From Achatina immaculata (taxonomy: Eukaryota; Mollusca; Gastropoda; Stylommatophora; Achatinidae), in assembly GCA_009760885.1 (NCBI GenBank), contig CM019692.1:49939430-50003429 (forward strand): a DNA stretch of 64,000 bases, read 5' to 3'. Position 1 is the stretch's first letter. Each line of letters begins with the position of its first letter. A program made the translations under genes and the position numbers. The notes beneath the pieces were generated by a model that had not been told where the DNA came from, did not search any database, and saw only the letters and a list, made by a program, of their open reading frames with translations. Shown here one piece after another: positions 32,331-44,049 of this stretch.

Positions 32331-32949
32331 TAGGGTGAGTATAGTTTTTTTTAAAAACATCTTCCTTTGTGAAATTAAACTGGACTTCATCAGAGTGTAT
32401 CTGTCCTGTGGAGACATTTCGTGACAGAGTTCCCATAGTGCGTCTTCCTTCCATGGAGGACCGGTGACTCGTGTTGTGAAGTATCCGGTGTTGATTCACA
32501 ACTATTCTATGACTAATTTTTGAACTGCCAGATCTGAAGCACAGTTTTTTTTTAAGGCCAGTCCTACCTACTTCCCTCTGATATTTTATTGTTGTTGTTA
32601 CCTTTCCATCTTCCCATTTTCACTCTGCTCTTTATAAACAATATTACTTCATTGTTTCAAGGAAAGAAAAAAAGTCTACTAAATATAATGCAATTGTGAT
32701 GATAAAAAAAAGTACAATAAAATCGAGAATACCTGACTGATCGGGTTTCTTGCTGTTGAAGCCCAGTTACTTTTCACCTTAGATCCTTGTTTTCACTTGT
32801 AATTCGTGCTTCCCTTATTCTCTGATTTTCCAGATCCCTAAATGGACTTACTCGAACCTTCAGTTCAGTTTAGATTATGTTAGAAACTGAAGTATGAAAA
32901 CAGTGGTTTCCAGTGGGAAAAGGAACATATTAAAAATAATGCGCAACCT
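32331..32949. other. Unassigned
   Basis: No recognised content. Confidence 0.5.
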
Positions 32950-33345
32950 CATGAATGTTTATAGATTTCGTATTAAAATCATCAACATCAAGAATGTTTA
33001 TAGATTTCGTATTAAAATCATCAACATCATGAATGTTTATAGATTTCGTATTAAAAACATCAAGAATGTTTATAGATTTCATATTAAAATCATCAACATC
33101 AAGAATGTTTATAGATTCATATTGATATCATCACTATCTTGAATGTTTATAGATTTCATATTAAAATCATCAACATCAAGAATGTTTATAGATTTCGTAT
33201 TAAAATCTTCACTATCTTGAATGTTTATAGATTTCATATTAAAATCATCAACATCAAGAATGTCTAAAGATTTCGCATTAAAATCATCAACATCCTGAAT
33301 GTTTATAGATTACCTATTAAAATAATCAAAATCTTGATCCAGGCA
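32950..33345 (+). repeat. 39-bp minisatellite
   Basis: About ten units of AATGTTTATAGATTTCGTAT followed by TAAAATCATCAACATCA-G. Some units are shortened to about 27-30 bp. The period is a multiple of three, which gives the V-Y-R-F type open frame. Confidence 0.92.
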
Positions 33346-34734
33346 ATAAACACGCCATTGGACTTTGGTTAACAGGGATTAACTGACTGTAGAAAAGAAA
33401 ACCATAATTTTGAGGCGAATGTATTAAGTCAAACTGTTCTTATTGGTGGCTAAATATAGGATTGTGAATAACAGACATTATCAATTAGGGCCCCGTCACG
33501 GATGTCAAAAAAAAAAAGATCTGAACTTTTTAAATGATGCTAAGCTTCTTGTGCGCACAAGGGATATCCAGAAGGCAATTAAATGTAATCCTGTAGTAAT
33601 TTAATTCTGTAGTAAAATTAGGAACCTAAAAGACTACGGATACACAAAATGAAAACAAAAGGTGCAAAAAAGAAAGAAAGAAAGAAAGAAGTTGAGTGTA
33701 ATTTACTGAGATAAATAACATGCTTAGAAGACTCAAAGAGAAAACGAAATCGGTTATAAAATAAATGATGAGCAGTTGCAGTGTGAAAAAAAAGATGATA
33801 TAAGGGTGTAGAAGATGTGAAATTGTATACTGGTAAAGCTATAGAGCGACCTTTACATGTGTGTGACTCCGAGAATTTTTTTTGTTTGTTGTTTGTTATA
33901 TCCATTTTTAGGGAAAATTAACAGAATACATGATGAAATTAAATGACTTAAAATATACTAAAAGCAAAATACAGATATATAAACGCAAAGACGTTCTTTT
34001 GGCTCTGGTTTGATCTGAAATTCTTCATTTAAATGTAAATATGAAAGACTTGGGAGACATAAAGGACTGCTGAAAAATCTATAAAATGTAAAACTAATTA
34101 AAATGAATTCATTTATTAATTCACTAGCGCACAGTTGTAACGTTCTGGTTTACACTTTAACCGTACAAAAAAAAAAAAAAACGTAAATGACACGGAATTA
34201 GGGAAAGAAGAGACGATACAGACTCACAATTAGCATCAGTGGTCTACGACGAAAAAAGAGAGTAGAGAAAAATAATAGAATAAAAGGGACGTCACTTAGC
34301 TGTGACTTGAAAGAAGCTGTGTCTGGGAGTGCGTGTGGTGAAGTGTTGTGAGCGTTTAAATGGAGATGTGCGAGGTGTGATGCCAATCTGACTGGTTGGT
34401 AGTAACCTAAGGAAGAGACTGAGGTGAGTGAGGGACTTATGTGAGTGGTAACCAATTAATTACTTCTAATGATACAACGTCCTGTGACATCCCCCCCCAA
34501 CCCTAATTTTGAAGAAAATCTGGTCACAACCAACCCGGCTCTCGGATCCTTGTTAGCCAACCAGTTCAACCTATGTCTACTCTACTTTCTCATCATCTCT
34601 CATACCAAATACAACAAATATCTCAAGTGTAAAACAACTAACAGAATAAGTTTGTTACGACAAACATCAAGACACTCGTCATGAACACACGCAATACCAA
34701 TAAAGGTTCAGACCACATTACACACATAAGGACC

Positions 34735-34738
<4 letters not shown>
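33346..34738. other. Unassigned AT-rich DNA
   Basis: A (GAAA)n stretch lies at 33666-33690 and poly-A at about 34168. Weak similarity to repeat M may exist near 33700-33850. No gene is recognised. Confidence 0.45.

Positions 34739-34774
<36 letters not shown>
34739..34774 (+). repeat. (TA)n microsatellite
   Basis: A perfect TA run abutting the left end of the long-TIR element. Confidence 0.97.
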
Positions 34775-34778
<4 letters not shown>

Positions 34779-35361
34779 CACGCATAAACAATATATAAAC
34801 AATAGAAAAATAATATTATTATAATCAACTGCTATAATAACATAGTATGATTTATTATGAAAGAGACCCTGAACGATGGTTCATTTATGGAAATATTCTT
34901 TTGTCACGAGTTTGATGCCAATGTCATATGCACATATAGTATGAATGTAATGTTGAGATTTGATATGATGCTCATTAACAGCTTTTCATAATAAGAAGGG
35001 ACGGCTTGCTATGTTCTAGTGTTTATGATAAAGGCGTTATGAGAGCCCTCACTCTTTTGATAATGCTTTACGTGTGTGTGATGTTAATATTCAGCGCACT
35101 GCTGAATATATATGCACTGCTTCCTCTGATGATCTGAAGGAGTTGTGCTGTTGTTCCGCTCTCTACGATAGAGAGTTTCCTGCATGCACATATACTATAT
35201 GTGCATGGCATTGACATCAAACTCGTGGCAAAAGAATATTTCCATAAATGAACCATCGTTCAGGGTCTCTTTCTTAATAAATCATACCATGTTATTATAG
35301 TAGCTGATTAAAATAATATTAATTTTCTATTGTTTATATATTGTTTCTGCGTGTAATTTTA
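34774..35361. mobile_element. Long-TIR palindromic element (MITE-like)
   Basis: The left arm 34774-34943 and the right arm 35188-35361 are inverted repeats about 170 bp long. They share TAATTACACGC-AAACAATA, GGTATGATTTATTA-type sequence, GAGACCCTGAACGATGGTTC and TTTATGGAAATATTCTTTTG. About 245 bp of unrelated sequence with its own short palindrome (TTCAGC-CTGCTGAA) separates them. There is no coding capacity. Arm identity appears to be about 90%. The left end abuts a TA tract, so a TSD cannot be read. Confidence 0.85.
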
Positions 35362-35944
35362 CAGGTACAGTTGATTGATGATTACACAGATTACACATCA
35401 ACACATTACAACAAAGAAAGTAAAAGAATTAAACGATTCTTCATCAAAAGATCATAAATTTATATAATTAACAACACAATCAACTTATTATCCATTTCTT
35501 TCATCATTTTTTTGGATTCCTTCATAAAAAATACAAACAATGGAATAACTGAAATCAAATTAACATCTTGTACTTATTATGGGGTTAACATGATTAAAAC
35601 ACAGTCGTCCCCACACATAATCTTAAACTGTCATCCTTAATGATTGAATCTCTGATTGTAATCAAAGGAACCAATTGTCAAGAAATCTATAACATAACGC
35701 ATATACATAAAATTCAACGATACATTTTTTATGTGTACATATAAACCATCATTGCATATTTAACACAGTATCGGAATCTTACGTATAACATATATATTAT
35801 AACAGAGCTATGATTATGCATGTACCATTTATCTGTCCCAGTCATACCTTAGTGGGTCGGGCCGGATCGGAGGGATAGACATCACAGCCTGCATACGTCC
35901 ACATCTCAGGATACAAAACCATAACTAACCTAACACATATACTG
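35362..35944. other. Unassigned AT-rich DNA
   Basis: No recognised content. Confidence 0.5.
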
Positions 35945-35986
35945 TATATATATGTGTGTGTGTGTGTGTGTGCGCGCGCGCGCGCG
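35945..35986 (+). repeat. (TA)n(TG)n(CG)n alternating tract
   Basis: An uninterrupted alternating purine-pyrimidine run passing from TATA to TGTG to CGCG. This composition favours Z-DNA. It lies just upstream of LINE-A7. Confidence 0.95.
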
Positions 35987-35994
35987 TTTGTGAT

Positions 35995-36200
35995 ATAATC
36001 TAGAAAAGACCGTCTTGAAAGAGTACATAATGGGAAAAAGAAAGAGAAGAAGACCAAGGCGAAGATGGCTGCAAGACATCGTTGATGATCTGCAAATGGA
36101 TGCATCAGCAGCAGGCCATCTTGCTTACAACCGAGAGGCCTACAGGAGTGCTGTTAGGGAGGCAAAGTTCCGCAAGACACATGCAAATGAATGAATGAAT
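35995..36200 (+). mobile_element. LINE-A copy A7, 3' end
   Basis: It starts near TAATCTAGAAAAGACCGTCT, runs through the RRPRRRWLQDIVDDLQMDA region and ends GCAAATGAATGAATGAAT. It is a 5'-truncated copy like A1 and nearly identical to it. No clear TSD could be read. Confidence 0.88.
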
Positions 36201-36854
36201 TATATTATCAGCACAGACCAAAAGCATTATTGTGTGTCAACCCATATCAGCTGTTTATAAATATATATTAAGACTGTCAAAACTCATACTACAACCTTGT
36301 CATACATACCTTTGGGTGCATCCAGCACATACACTATCATACATACGAAATCATCTCTAACAACCAAACTCATACACGACCAACCTAACTCATTCTGCGG
36401 TGCTCGATGGGGTTACATATTACATATACTTACAATATAAATAAACAACACTGTATATACTTCAATATCAAGAACCAACCACATCCACAAAACCACACGA
36501 TGGCTCGGCCACCGAGCCATATCCCGAACTAACTGGAAAAAAATCCTTGCAACAACATGTATACAAAATAGCGTTCACAGCCTAATGTCCCAGCCGCTGA
36601 CAACAAGTTGTTTACAGTAAAGAGGGGGGTAGAGAAAGGGGAAACAAGGGAGGGATACAGTGGTTGTCAAGATGAGAAGAGAGTGAATGGAGTAGATAAA
36701 TGCGGCGAGGGTAGAGGATTTATAGTGAGGTGAAGGTCCTGGAATATCAGTTGCATGTGAGGAAAGAGTAGATAAGAGCTTGGTTGGAGAGAATATGATT
36801 GGGGAGAACACAATATGACTTTATTTTAAATAGTTTTAAACTTTGCTTTCACAC
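36201..36854. other. Unassigned
   Basis: No recognised content. The minus-strand frame at 36575-36811 has no recognised motif. Confidence 0.5.
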
Positions 36855-36864
36855 CTTTACTAAT

Positions 36865-37080
36865 CTTATCTTATATCTTATATCCTTCCCGTGCCGTTAA
36901 ACGTCACATAGGGATCGCAAAGTAGTTCGCCAATTTTTCCTGTCTTCGGCGAGTCTTTCAACCTCATCAAAGGATTTCATGCCTGTTAATTTGGCCTCTC
37001 TTAACAATGTTCTCTTCAGAGTTTCACGTGGTCTGCCTCTTTTTCTTCGGCCTGTTGTGTAGCACTTGATAGCTTGATAG
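36865..37080 (-). mobile_element. LINE-B copy B2, 3' end
   Basis: The minus strand carries the C-terminal LINE-B segment (RKRGRPRET-like sequence, a KSFDEVEKLAEDRK-like region) and ends GATCCCTATGTGACGTTTAA then CGGCACGGGAAGGATATAAG. The tail is an (ATAAGAT)-type repeat. A perfect 10-bp TSD, CTTTACTAAT, flanks it (36855-36864 and 37081-37090). Confidence 0.9.
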
Positions 37081-37090
37081 CTTTACTAAT

Positions 37091-39495
37091 GGCTTTGTGT
37101 ATATTTATATATTTAGTTTCATATATACTTATACCTAAAAACTGCTCGTGCCAGAAAGATATATAATTCTCCAAGTTAGTGCAGATTTCTTAACCTTCTT
37201 TTATGAGTACAGAAACAAAATGGATCTCTCAGCATGCTTTCATACCCTCGTGGCCAGACTGTTGAAACCATCATCATCATCATCATCAGTCCTGTTATGT
37301 ACTAGCATGACTTCAAAAAAAGCTACTAGCTTGGTTTTAATTTCATATTGATGGCTAGGAACAACTCAGAGAAGGGTTTAATCTACCAAAACTCTTTTTA
37401 CTTATTGTTTCGATATCGAGTCCCGTACATCATCCGGCTTCCACACCCCAAAAGTAGCGTGGATACATTCATTCCCTGAGTTAGTGCTAGTGAATTTGTA
37501 TATTTTCTCAGCGGGAGCATCATCAAGTTTGTTTGTTTGTTTTGTAAAATTATTATGAAAAAGGTAAACCATGGAACGGCAAGATGGTCCTCTCAAAAAT
37601 CTACACATCGTCTTGAATATTTGGTTCTATTAATCAGTCCCTAGTTGTTACAAAGAACAGATAATCTCTGCTTTTGTTTTCTTGGTCTTTCAAGCTAAAT
37701 TCAGACTTTGTAATAAAAGCCAATTGTTCCCTTTTTCCCCCCACTAATCTTCTACGTTTCTGATCGCCTCCCCGTATCTGAATTATTTCAGTGTTCCACC
37801 ATTGTTAATGTACCGTTTATGACCTCAACAGTTTCTTGTTGCAGACAAAATTACCCCTGCCGTTTCCTCGTTGTACGATACGCTGCATTGCTTTAACACA
37901 AAAGATCTGAACGTGCCTTTGTGGAAAGTTGAGGGGCTGCACGAAACTAGACAGGAAAAGGGTTGTTCTTGTGGAAAATAGACTCCAGCCCGTGGCTGCT
38001 CAGTGAAAAATCGTAAATTGTAAATGACAACGGCTGCGTTGATTTTACCGCGTCGAATTATAAAAAAATACCGTGAGCTCAATCGAAGCAAGAAAACCGA
38101 TTGTAATAAGAGAAAAGGAAGTTTCATAATGTAATGAGGTCACTGATCTCAATGAATAGTTGTGAAAAGAACGAGCTAAATGAAGTGAAAAAGAAAAAAA
38201 AAGAAGACGTTCAACTCGTCCTAATTCAAAGGATTCAAAAATATGAAAAGAAAAGGGTAAAAGAGAATAAAGGGAAAAAAATCTATAATAATAAAAGCAG
38301 ATGTTGCGGTGAAATTACTCCATAGAAAAAGCAACATTTCCTTGCCTGTCAAGAAAAGTCGATACGGTCTGCTGAAGTCAGGGAGTACATTTTATCAACT
38401 CTGAAACAATAAATAATCAGTAGTCGGACGCTGTGACACTCAGAGATCTCTGTGGGCAATAGTACCTAGGTCCGCAGCTGCTTCGGTATTCATGACATGC
38501 TCCCTGCAATAACCTTCTTCTCTGTGATACACAGACTCATTTTGGGCCCATATACATAAAAAAAAGTGTTCTGGTATAACCTTTAGGACACTGCAAGTCA
38601 ATTCTAGACACCCTTGATTCAGCGGTGCTATCATTAATACAATCTATACAAGACTAGTTCACTCTGTCAGGTTGGCTGCTTTCTGGTGGTTGTACAGGAC
38701 CTTTCCCTTAGTTTGATATACCATTTTCAGAATGCGAATCTCTGAGATCAGTAATAGTTTCCCTCTCTCTTCCGCATCAAACTATTATACACATACTGTC
38801 TTCTATTTTGTACGAACATTTTTTTAACAAACAACATATGCAAGTATATGTTGTATCACACAGAATATGTTCTTACTGCGGGGAACGTATATGATTCTTC
38901 TCAGGGCACTCTGTGTGCGAACCAATACTCCAGATGATCAATTGTCTTCAGATGACTTCCCAGATGATCTGCAGCAGTACTTCCCAGTCTTTGGTCCGCC
39001 CTCGGCGCATTATCAGGTGGTCAACCGTTGCGTTTTCAATTAGGTTAAATGACATGTACTAAAACAAAAACAAAGATGGTTTTATGGCACTGTGAACTAG
39101 CGCTAGTAGCTCGCTTATATACATATATATATACATATGGCTAGAAAAGTGGTGCATGGATGTGAAAAGGTTAGGAATGGCCGATGTAGAGTTACATGTG
39201 TTTGTTTCGCTTTCTTCTTGCCAAGAAACGTTTATAGGATAAATACACCCACGTGATATATTTGTATTTTCATTCCCCATCCCCGCCCCCAACCGCACAC
39301 ACACAAACACTCACACACACACATCGGCTCGGTCAGCTTCCATTTTCCTGAAACTGAACTGTACAATAACATCTGTTCTTTCCGTCCGTTACTGACAGTG
39401 TCTGCAGAGGATGCGTAAATCCAATTTCCCTCGACGTAACGTACACATTTTCACGTTCTCGGAGACAGCTTTTCCCTAACACAGCGTGCTGGGTA

Positions 39496-39547
<52 letters not shown>

Positions 39548-39562
39548 ACAATGGGCTTCAGT
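37091..39562. other. Unassigned
   Basis: A (ATC)n tract is at about 37270-37287, an AAAG-rich stretch at about 38185-38290, and (TA)n at 39499-39544. Short frames such as 37825-38127 minus have no recognised motif. I see no gene in this 2.5-kb stretch. Confidence 0.45.
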
Positions 39563-39640
39563 AGCATAAATAAATAAATAAAACTTCGTTTTATATATTT
39601 ATTTATACTCGTTTTATATATTTATTTATACTTCGTTTTA
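39563..39640 (+). repeat. Short tandem repeat, about 33-bp unit
   Basis: TTCGTTTTATATATTTATTT followed by ATAC occurs two to three times immediately upstream of LINE-C. Confidence 0.8.
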
Positions 39641-39649
39641 AAATCCAAA

Positions 39650-40136
39650 ATCCTGTCCCATTTCACCAAAATAGCAATATGCAAAACTATAATAGACCAG
39701 CCAGAAACGTGGAGTACAACAAAGAAAGATGAACAATAATTGCAGATCTTTGAGAACAAGATCCTAAGAAGAATCTTTGGGCTAATAAAGGATACCAACA
39801 TTGGAGAATAGAGAGCTATAAAGAACACTTATTTAAATCCCAGCGAATTATAAATGTCTTGAAAGTGAACAGATTGTGCTGGTTGAGCCATGCAGAAAGG
39901 ATGGAAGAGAACAGAGAAACGAAAATGATGTATGCACAAGAGATGAAGGAAACAAGACCAAGGGGTAGACCAAGACAGAGATAGAAAGACAACATAGAAC
40001 AGGATATAAAATAAATTGGTGTCAACAACTGGAGAGAGAAGATTGGGAATAGAGAGGAATGGGGCGAACTTTATCTGCAGCAGTGAGCCTTAATGGCTCG
40101 GAAATCTTAAGAAGAAGAAGAAGAAGAAGAAGAAGA
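39650..40136 (+). mobile_element. LINE-C, RT C-terminal region with (AAG)n tail
   Basis: The plus strand, across several frames, reads AICKTIIDQPETWSTTKKDE, FENKILRRIFGLIKDTNIGE, a GRPR-equivalent in TRPRGRPRQR-like sequence, and a terminal NWREKIGNREEWGELYLQQ. This is the typical C-terminal order of a non-LTR RT (Y-ETW-LTKKDE, FE-K-LRKI-G). The element ends CTTAATGGCTCGGAAATCTT and an (AAG)n tail at 40109-40136. Multiple stops show that it is dead. It is distinct from LINE-A, B and E. Confidence 0.8.
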
Positions 40137-40275
40137 TCGATTCAGGTATTATGCGAAATTAATTCGATTTCTAGATGACTCTTAAATATCTCAGCTGCTG
40201 TTATAGTTCACGGATTTGAGTCATTTAACTGGAAAACTGTTTTGTACCTGATACCAACCCAGCGCTAATTAACTA

Positions 40276-40346
40276 CTTATCTTATATCTTATATCCTTCC
40301 CATGCCGTTAAACGTCACATAGGGCTCGTAAAGTATTTCGCCAATT
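40276..40346 (-). mobile_element. LINE-B copy B3, extreme 3' end
   Basis: Only about 70 bp: the LINE-B end (minus strand AGCCCTATGTGACGTTTAAC, then GGCATGGGAAGGATATAAG) plus the (ATAAGAT)n tail. The flanks AATTAACTAC and AATTAAATAC are a probable 10-bp TSD with one mismatch. Confidence 0.85.
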
Positions 40347-40398
40347 AAATACTACAGTCTTATAATTGAGCTATTTAATTCTCTCTCTCCCTCTCTCT

Positions 40399-40436
<38 letters not shown>

Positions 40437-41875
40437 AGATTTGCTTTGAAACTGTAGGACGATAGTTCTTGTCCCCAACTGTTCTGCATTTATTTTTCAC
40501 AAACTCCAATAAAGGTGAGGAAACTCAGAAATCCTCAACAAACAGAACTTTTCTGCACAATTTATCGCAATAAAAGAATTGCGATTACATTTTATCATTA
40601 ATAAATATTTCTTGCTAGAACAATGGTATCCCCAAAGATTGATACCGGATTGATCAAATATTAGAATGGAATGTTGGGCTCAGAATACCAGACCATTGTA
40701 TTCATAACAACGCCGTTGCTATTTGGGTGAAAAATAGGGCAGTCTTTTCGAGATCTCTACGTTATTCAATATAGCGAAGCCACAATTGTAGGACTCTGAT
40801 CAGGGAAAATAATAGGGGAATTTATAGTGGAAATTAGAATGTGAAACAGGCGAGCACATAAAAGGAGGAAAACATGCTGGGAAACAGGCGAATAGATGAA
40901 AATGGGAATTTAATACCAGAAAGAAAGAGGAAAATGCTGAGAAATGAATTGCCTATTTGTCTGTCCTTATGCATCAAGTCCGTTCCATTTGTGCAAACGA
41001 CGCCGAGGGCTATGTCCAACATACCGATCTAAATAACCATTTCTTCTTTGTTTTCGATCCACAAAACTGGGAAAATACAACTGCATTCGCCGCAGTTGAT
41101 TTGATTTGTGCCCAGAAAAGAACATGCTGTTCGGGGTTATGCTGTATAATGTTCTTTGTCATGGAAAAATGATTATCAAGTTGTATTACCCTGCTATGAC
41201 GCGATATGCTCCCCGTTGTCTGTATACAGGTTTGTTCTGAGCAAGCCCTGGGCTTTGCTAAAGGTGACTTCAGTACTTACAGTTCTAGGCGAGGTCAAGG
41301 CCAAGAGTTCGTTGCTCCAGTGAGGTCAAGTTTGAGACTCTGAGTAATGAAAACAATTAAAAAGTCATGGCCCTGATTTGGAACAAACGAAGAGCCATGT
41401 CTCTCCCATAACAGTTTCCATCGAACTGTCCCCCCCCCCCCCCCAAAGTATTGATCTTTTCCTAGGATCAACAAAATTATAACCCCTCTTAAACATACTA
41501 GGATAATTATTATACTTTTTTGCGAAAGACCTAGTCACACCGATAGCAACTCTGTCTTAAGGGCCCCGCGTCATTTCGGGAGGAAATGTGGGCCACACTT
41601 AAAGATGCAGGCTAGGTAACCGGACAGCGCAGCACGCTGTTGAATGTGGCCGATTATGCAAATCCGGCATTGATAGAGTCTCAGGCATGAGAGGAGACAC
41701 TCAGTAAAATGATGCTTGGCAGAACTCACAACAACTCATATCTTTCTGCTTCAGAACTACCCCCCCCCCCCCCCACACCCGTGGATGGCTTGAGTTAATA
41801 TATGGTTAAAAAAAGGAGTCTCTAGGCTAAGTTAAAATATTCGTGAATTACTTTTATAGGAATTGACCTTTATAC
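40347..41875. other. Unassigned, with CT and C tracts
   Basis: A CT microsatellite lies at 40380-40436, with C-runs at about 41430-41444 and 41761-41774. No gene is recognised. Confidence 0.5.
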
Positions 41876-42125
41876 TAATGCAATGCTTTCACCAAATTCT
41901 ACCACGTCAGTATTCCTGAAGACAGTATTCTTCTCATGATGTCTGAGGCAAACCAGACAGCTTTTTTGGAGAGTCATGAAGCAATAATACTTATTCTTCA
42001 ATAGCGTATGGGTTTGGAAACCATATTTTTTTTTTATCCTCTTGTGAGTAAACTGAGGAGTAATTTTCCAAACTTAACCCTCGACTCCCAGTTCCCATCA
42101 GATAAGTTTTTAGCTCAGCTTATTC
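41876..42125 (+). repeat. Dispersed repeat G, copy 1 (uninterrupted)
   Basis: It aligns in the same orientation with 45765-46215. Shared blocks are GCAATGC-TT-ACCA-ATTCT, TTCTTCTC-TGATGTCTGAGG, AGTCATGAAGCAA, AAACTGAGGAGT and TTTTCCAAACTTAACCCTCG. Copy 2 carries a LINE-B insertion exactly where this copy reads continuously, so this is a paralogous empty site. Confidence 0.82.
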
Positions 42126-42514
42126 GACAGGGGAACTCTGCAATCAGTGCTTTTCTCACCATTCCCGTTTTCACTTTTGCTTGTGGGCGCATATATATAT
42201 ATATATATATATATAAAGCCAAAAATAATCTATAATTATATTTTATGAAAACAGGTAGAGCAGTGAGTGCAGACCACAAATAATGTTTTGAAACGCATGC
42301 AGGACTTTGGAGAACGACATGCCACGCGCGAAAATTGAGTTGCACAGATCTGTGGAGTGTATCCTAGGAAACCTTGAATTCACTGAGGCATGTACATTAT
42401 ATAATTTTCAAAATTTGTGAACTGTTATTTTCTGCAGTCTACATAAAAAAACCTTTGAATTGCTCGTAAATCCTATTGTACATTTATACTGGAAAAATAT
42501 GCTACAACTCAATA
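42126..42514. other. Unassigned, with (TA)n at 42191-42215
   Basis: No other recognised content. Confidence 0.5.
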
Positions 42515-43385
42515 ACGATGAACGAAATCAGGCGATAGGCGTTCTTAGAAGTGGAGCTGCAGCCACGGTATTGTCTCTGAGTCCTTCATGCCGCTATCTG
42601 TCCATTGGTACGTCGTCACCAGAACAGTGTCCTTGACTGAAAGGCGAAAGACAAGGGAACGATCCCGTGATGACCGAGTTCTTGAGAGGGATCGGTACGG
42701 GGGTGCCTCAGTAGTGGTGGTCTGAGCTGCAGTTGAACTACGGGGTGTTCATTCTCGGCCTTTGTTTATTACTGGTACCGTTACTGCCCAGCTGCATCAT
42801 GCTGACGAAAGACAGCAGCCACAAATGCGGTCACTCTTAGCAGGACATGGGGGTCCTGCAGGATTCATTTTCCAGCAAGATAATGCAGGGCCACATTCTT
42901 GGACGCATCACACAGCAACTTTTTTCAGCATAGTGGATAATGTCTCACACAGCAACTGTTTTCAATATATTGGATAATGTCTCACACAGCAACTGTTTTC
43001 AATATATTGGATAATGTCTCACACAGCAACTGTTTTCAATATATTGGATAATGTCTCACACAGCAACTGTTTTCAATATATTGGATAACGTCTCACACAG
43101 CAATGTTTTTCAGCATAGTGGAGTAAGAGTCATGCAGTGGCCAGCAGTTTCGCCTGACATTAACTGTATTGAACATTTATGGGACATGATGGGACGCCAA
43201 GTGACTCAGCAGCAACCAGCACCCGGAAATCAACGACAGTTGATGGGTGCCCTGCGGCTTGCATGGGACGCTATTCCCCTGGATGCCATTCAATGTCTAG
43301 AGAGGTCAACGTCGAACCGACTCCATGACCGACTCCACGACACCATGAATGGTGTTAGAGCAAGAGAGAGACACTCGCGCTGTTG
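42515..43385 (+). pseudogene. Tc1-like transposase pseudogene
   Basis: The plus strand carries, across frames, an N-terminal HTH remnant (NEIRR-AIGVLRSGAA-like), then FITGTVTAQLHHADERQQPQ. The second catalytic aspartate block FIFQQDNAGPHS follows, then VMQWPAVSPDINCIEHLWD with the third acidic residue, MGRQVTQQQPAPGNQRQL and a C-terminal NGVRARERHSRC stop. These are the conserved DDE blocks of Tc1-like transposases. The first catalytic region is deleted or scrambled. A 37-bp tandem repeat inserted between the DNAGPH and SPD blocks adds further frameshifts. TIRs were not identified. It is dead. Confidence 0.85.
42908..43127 (+). repeat. 37-bp tandem repeat inside Tc1-like transposase
   Basis: Six units of TCACACAGCAACTGTTTTCA plus a 17-bp end. 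The first and last units end CAGCATAGTGGA, while the four middle units end CAATATATTGGA. The transposase reading frame should have about one such segment, so the array grew within the pseudogene. Because 37 is not a multiple of three, each unit shifts the frame. Confidence 0.93.
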
Positions 43386-43640
43386 AAACATTCAGGTTTT
43401 GATGAGATCAGTTTTTTATGTGTGCAGTGCCAGCATGTAACTGTGACCTCGGAGTTGAGTCAGTTTTGAATGATGGGTTAATTTTCCGATGGCACTTGAT
43501 GTTCTGAAATGTGTACAACCATTTTTGTCAAATTGCTTATTAATTATGCTGTTGTGCTTTAAAGCCATCATATATCTGATGCGCGTTATTTTTTTTTATA
43601 TTTGTGTTTGGTTTGTCTTCTCTTTGATAAAGGCATTTTT
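43386..43640. other. Unassigned
   Basis: No recognised content. Confidence 0.5.
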
Positions 43641-43800
43641 GCTTTTAACGTTGGGCTGTTGTTGCTTTTCGCAAACATTGCGCAGTTCTTATTATCTCTT
43701 ATTGTTGATTTGTTACTCCCTCACTTCTTCTTTCTATTATGTTTTTTTTTAAACTGTACCATACACTCCTACGAGAATTCTACAAATAGTGAACTGTCGC
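43641..43800 (-). repeat. Dispersed repeat M, copy 1
   Basis: The minus strand has GTAGGAGTGTATGGTACAGT followed by a TTTAAA/A-rich stretch and AGAAAGAAGAAGTGAGGGAG. This matches the layout of repeat M at 49.6, 49.9, 57.8 and 63.2 kb. Confidence 0.6.
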
Positions 43801-44049
43801 TCATGACGTGTTTAATTCCTCTGTGTTTCTGTATTAAGGGTTATAAGTCTTTTCACGTCTACAGGCTCCTACTGACTGCCGAAGTCGTCCCATGCCCGTT
43901 ATGGATTGCTCAGTATGCCCCCCCCCCCATAAGCCTTTCCCCTGATTATCATCATCTCTACCAATCCCAAAAGGTATTAGCGTGACTCTATAAGATGTCA
44001 ACAACTTGGTTTTATTTTTACATATTTATAACTAGGAACAGAACAGAAG

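Noticed and set aside
43489..43985. Hydrophobic plus-strand frames that might be membrane proteins
   Set aside because: They are T-rich translations across repeat M. Similar hydrophobic frames appear at other repeat M copies (49.6, 57.8 and 63.1 kb), so the signal is repeat composition.
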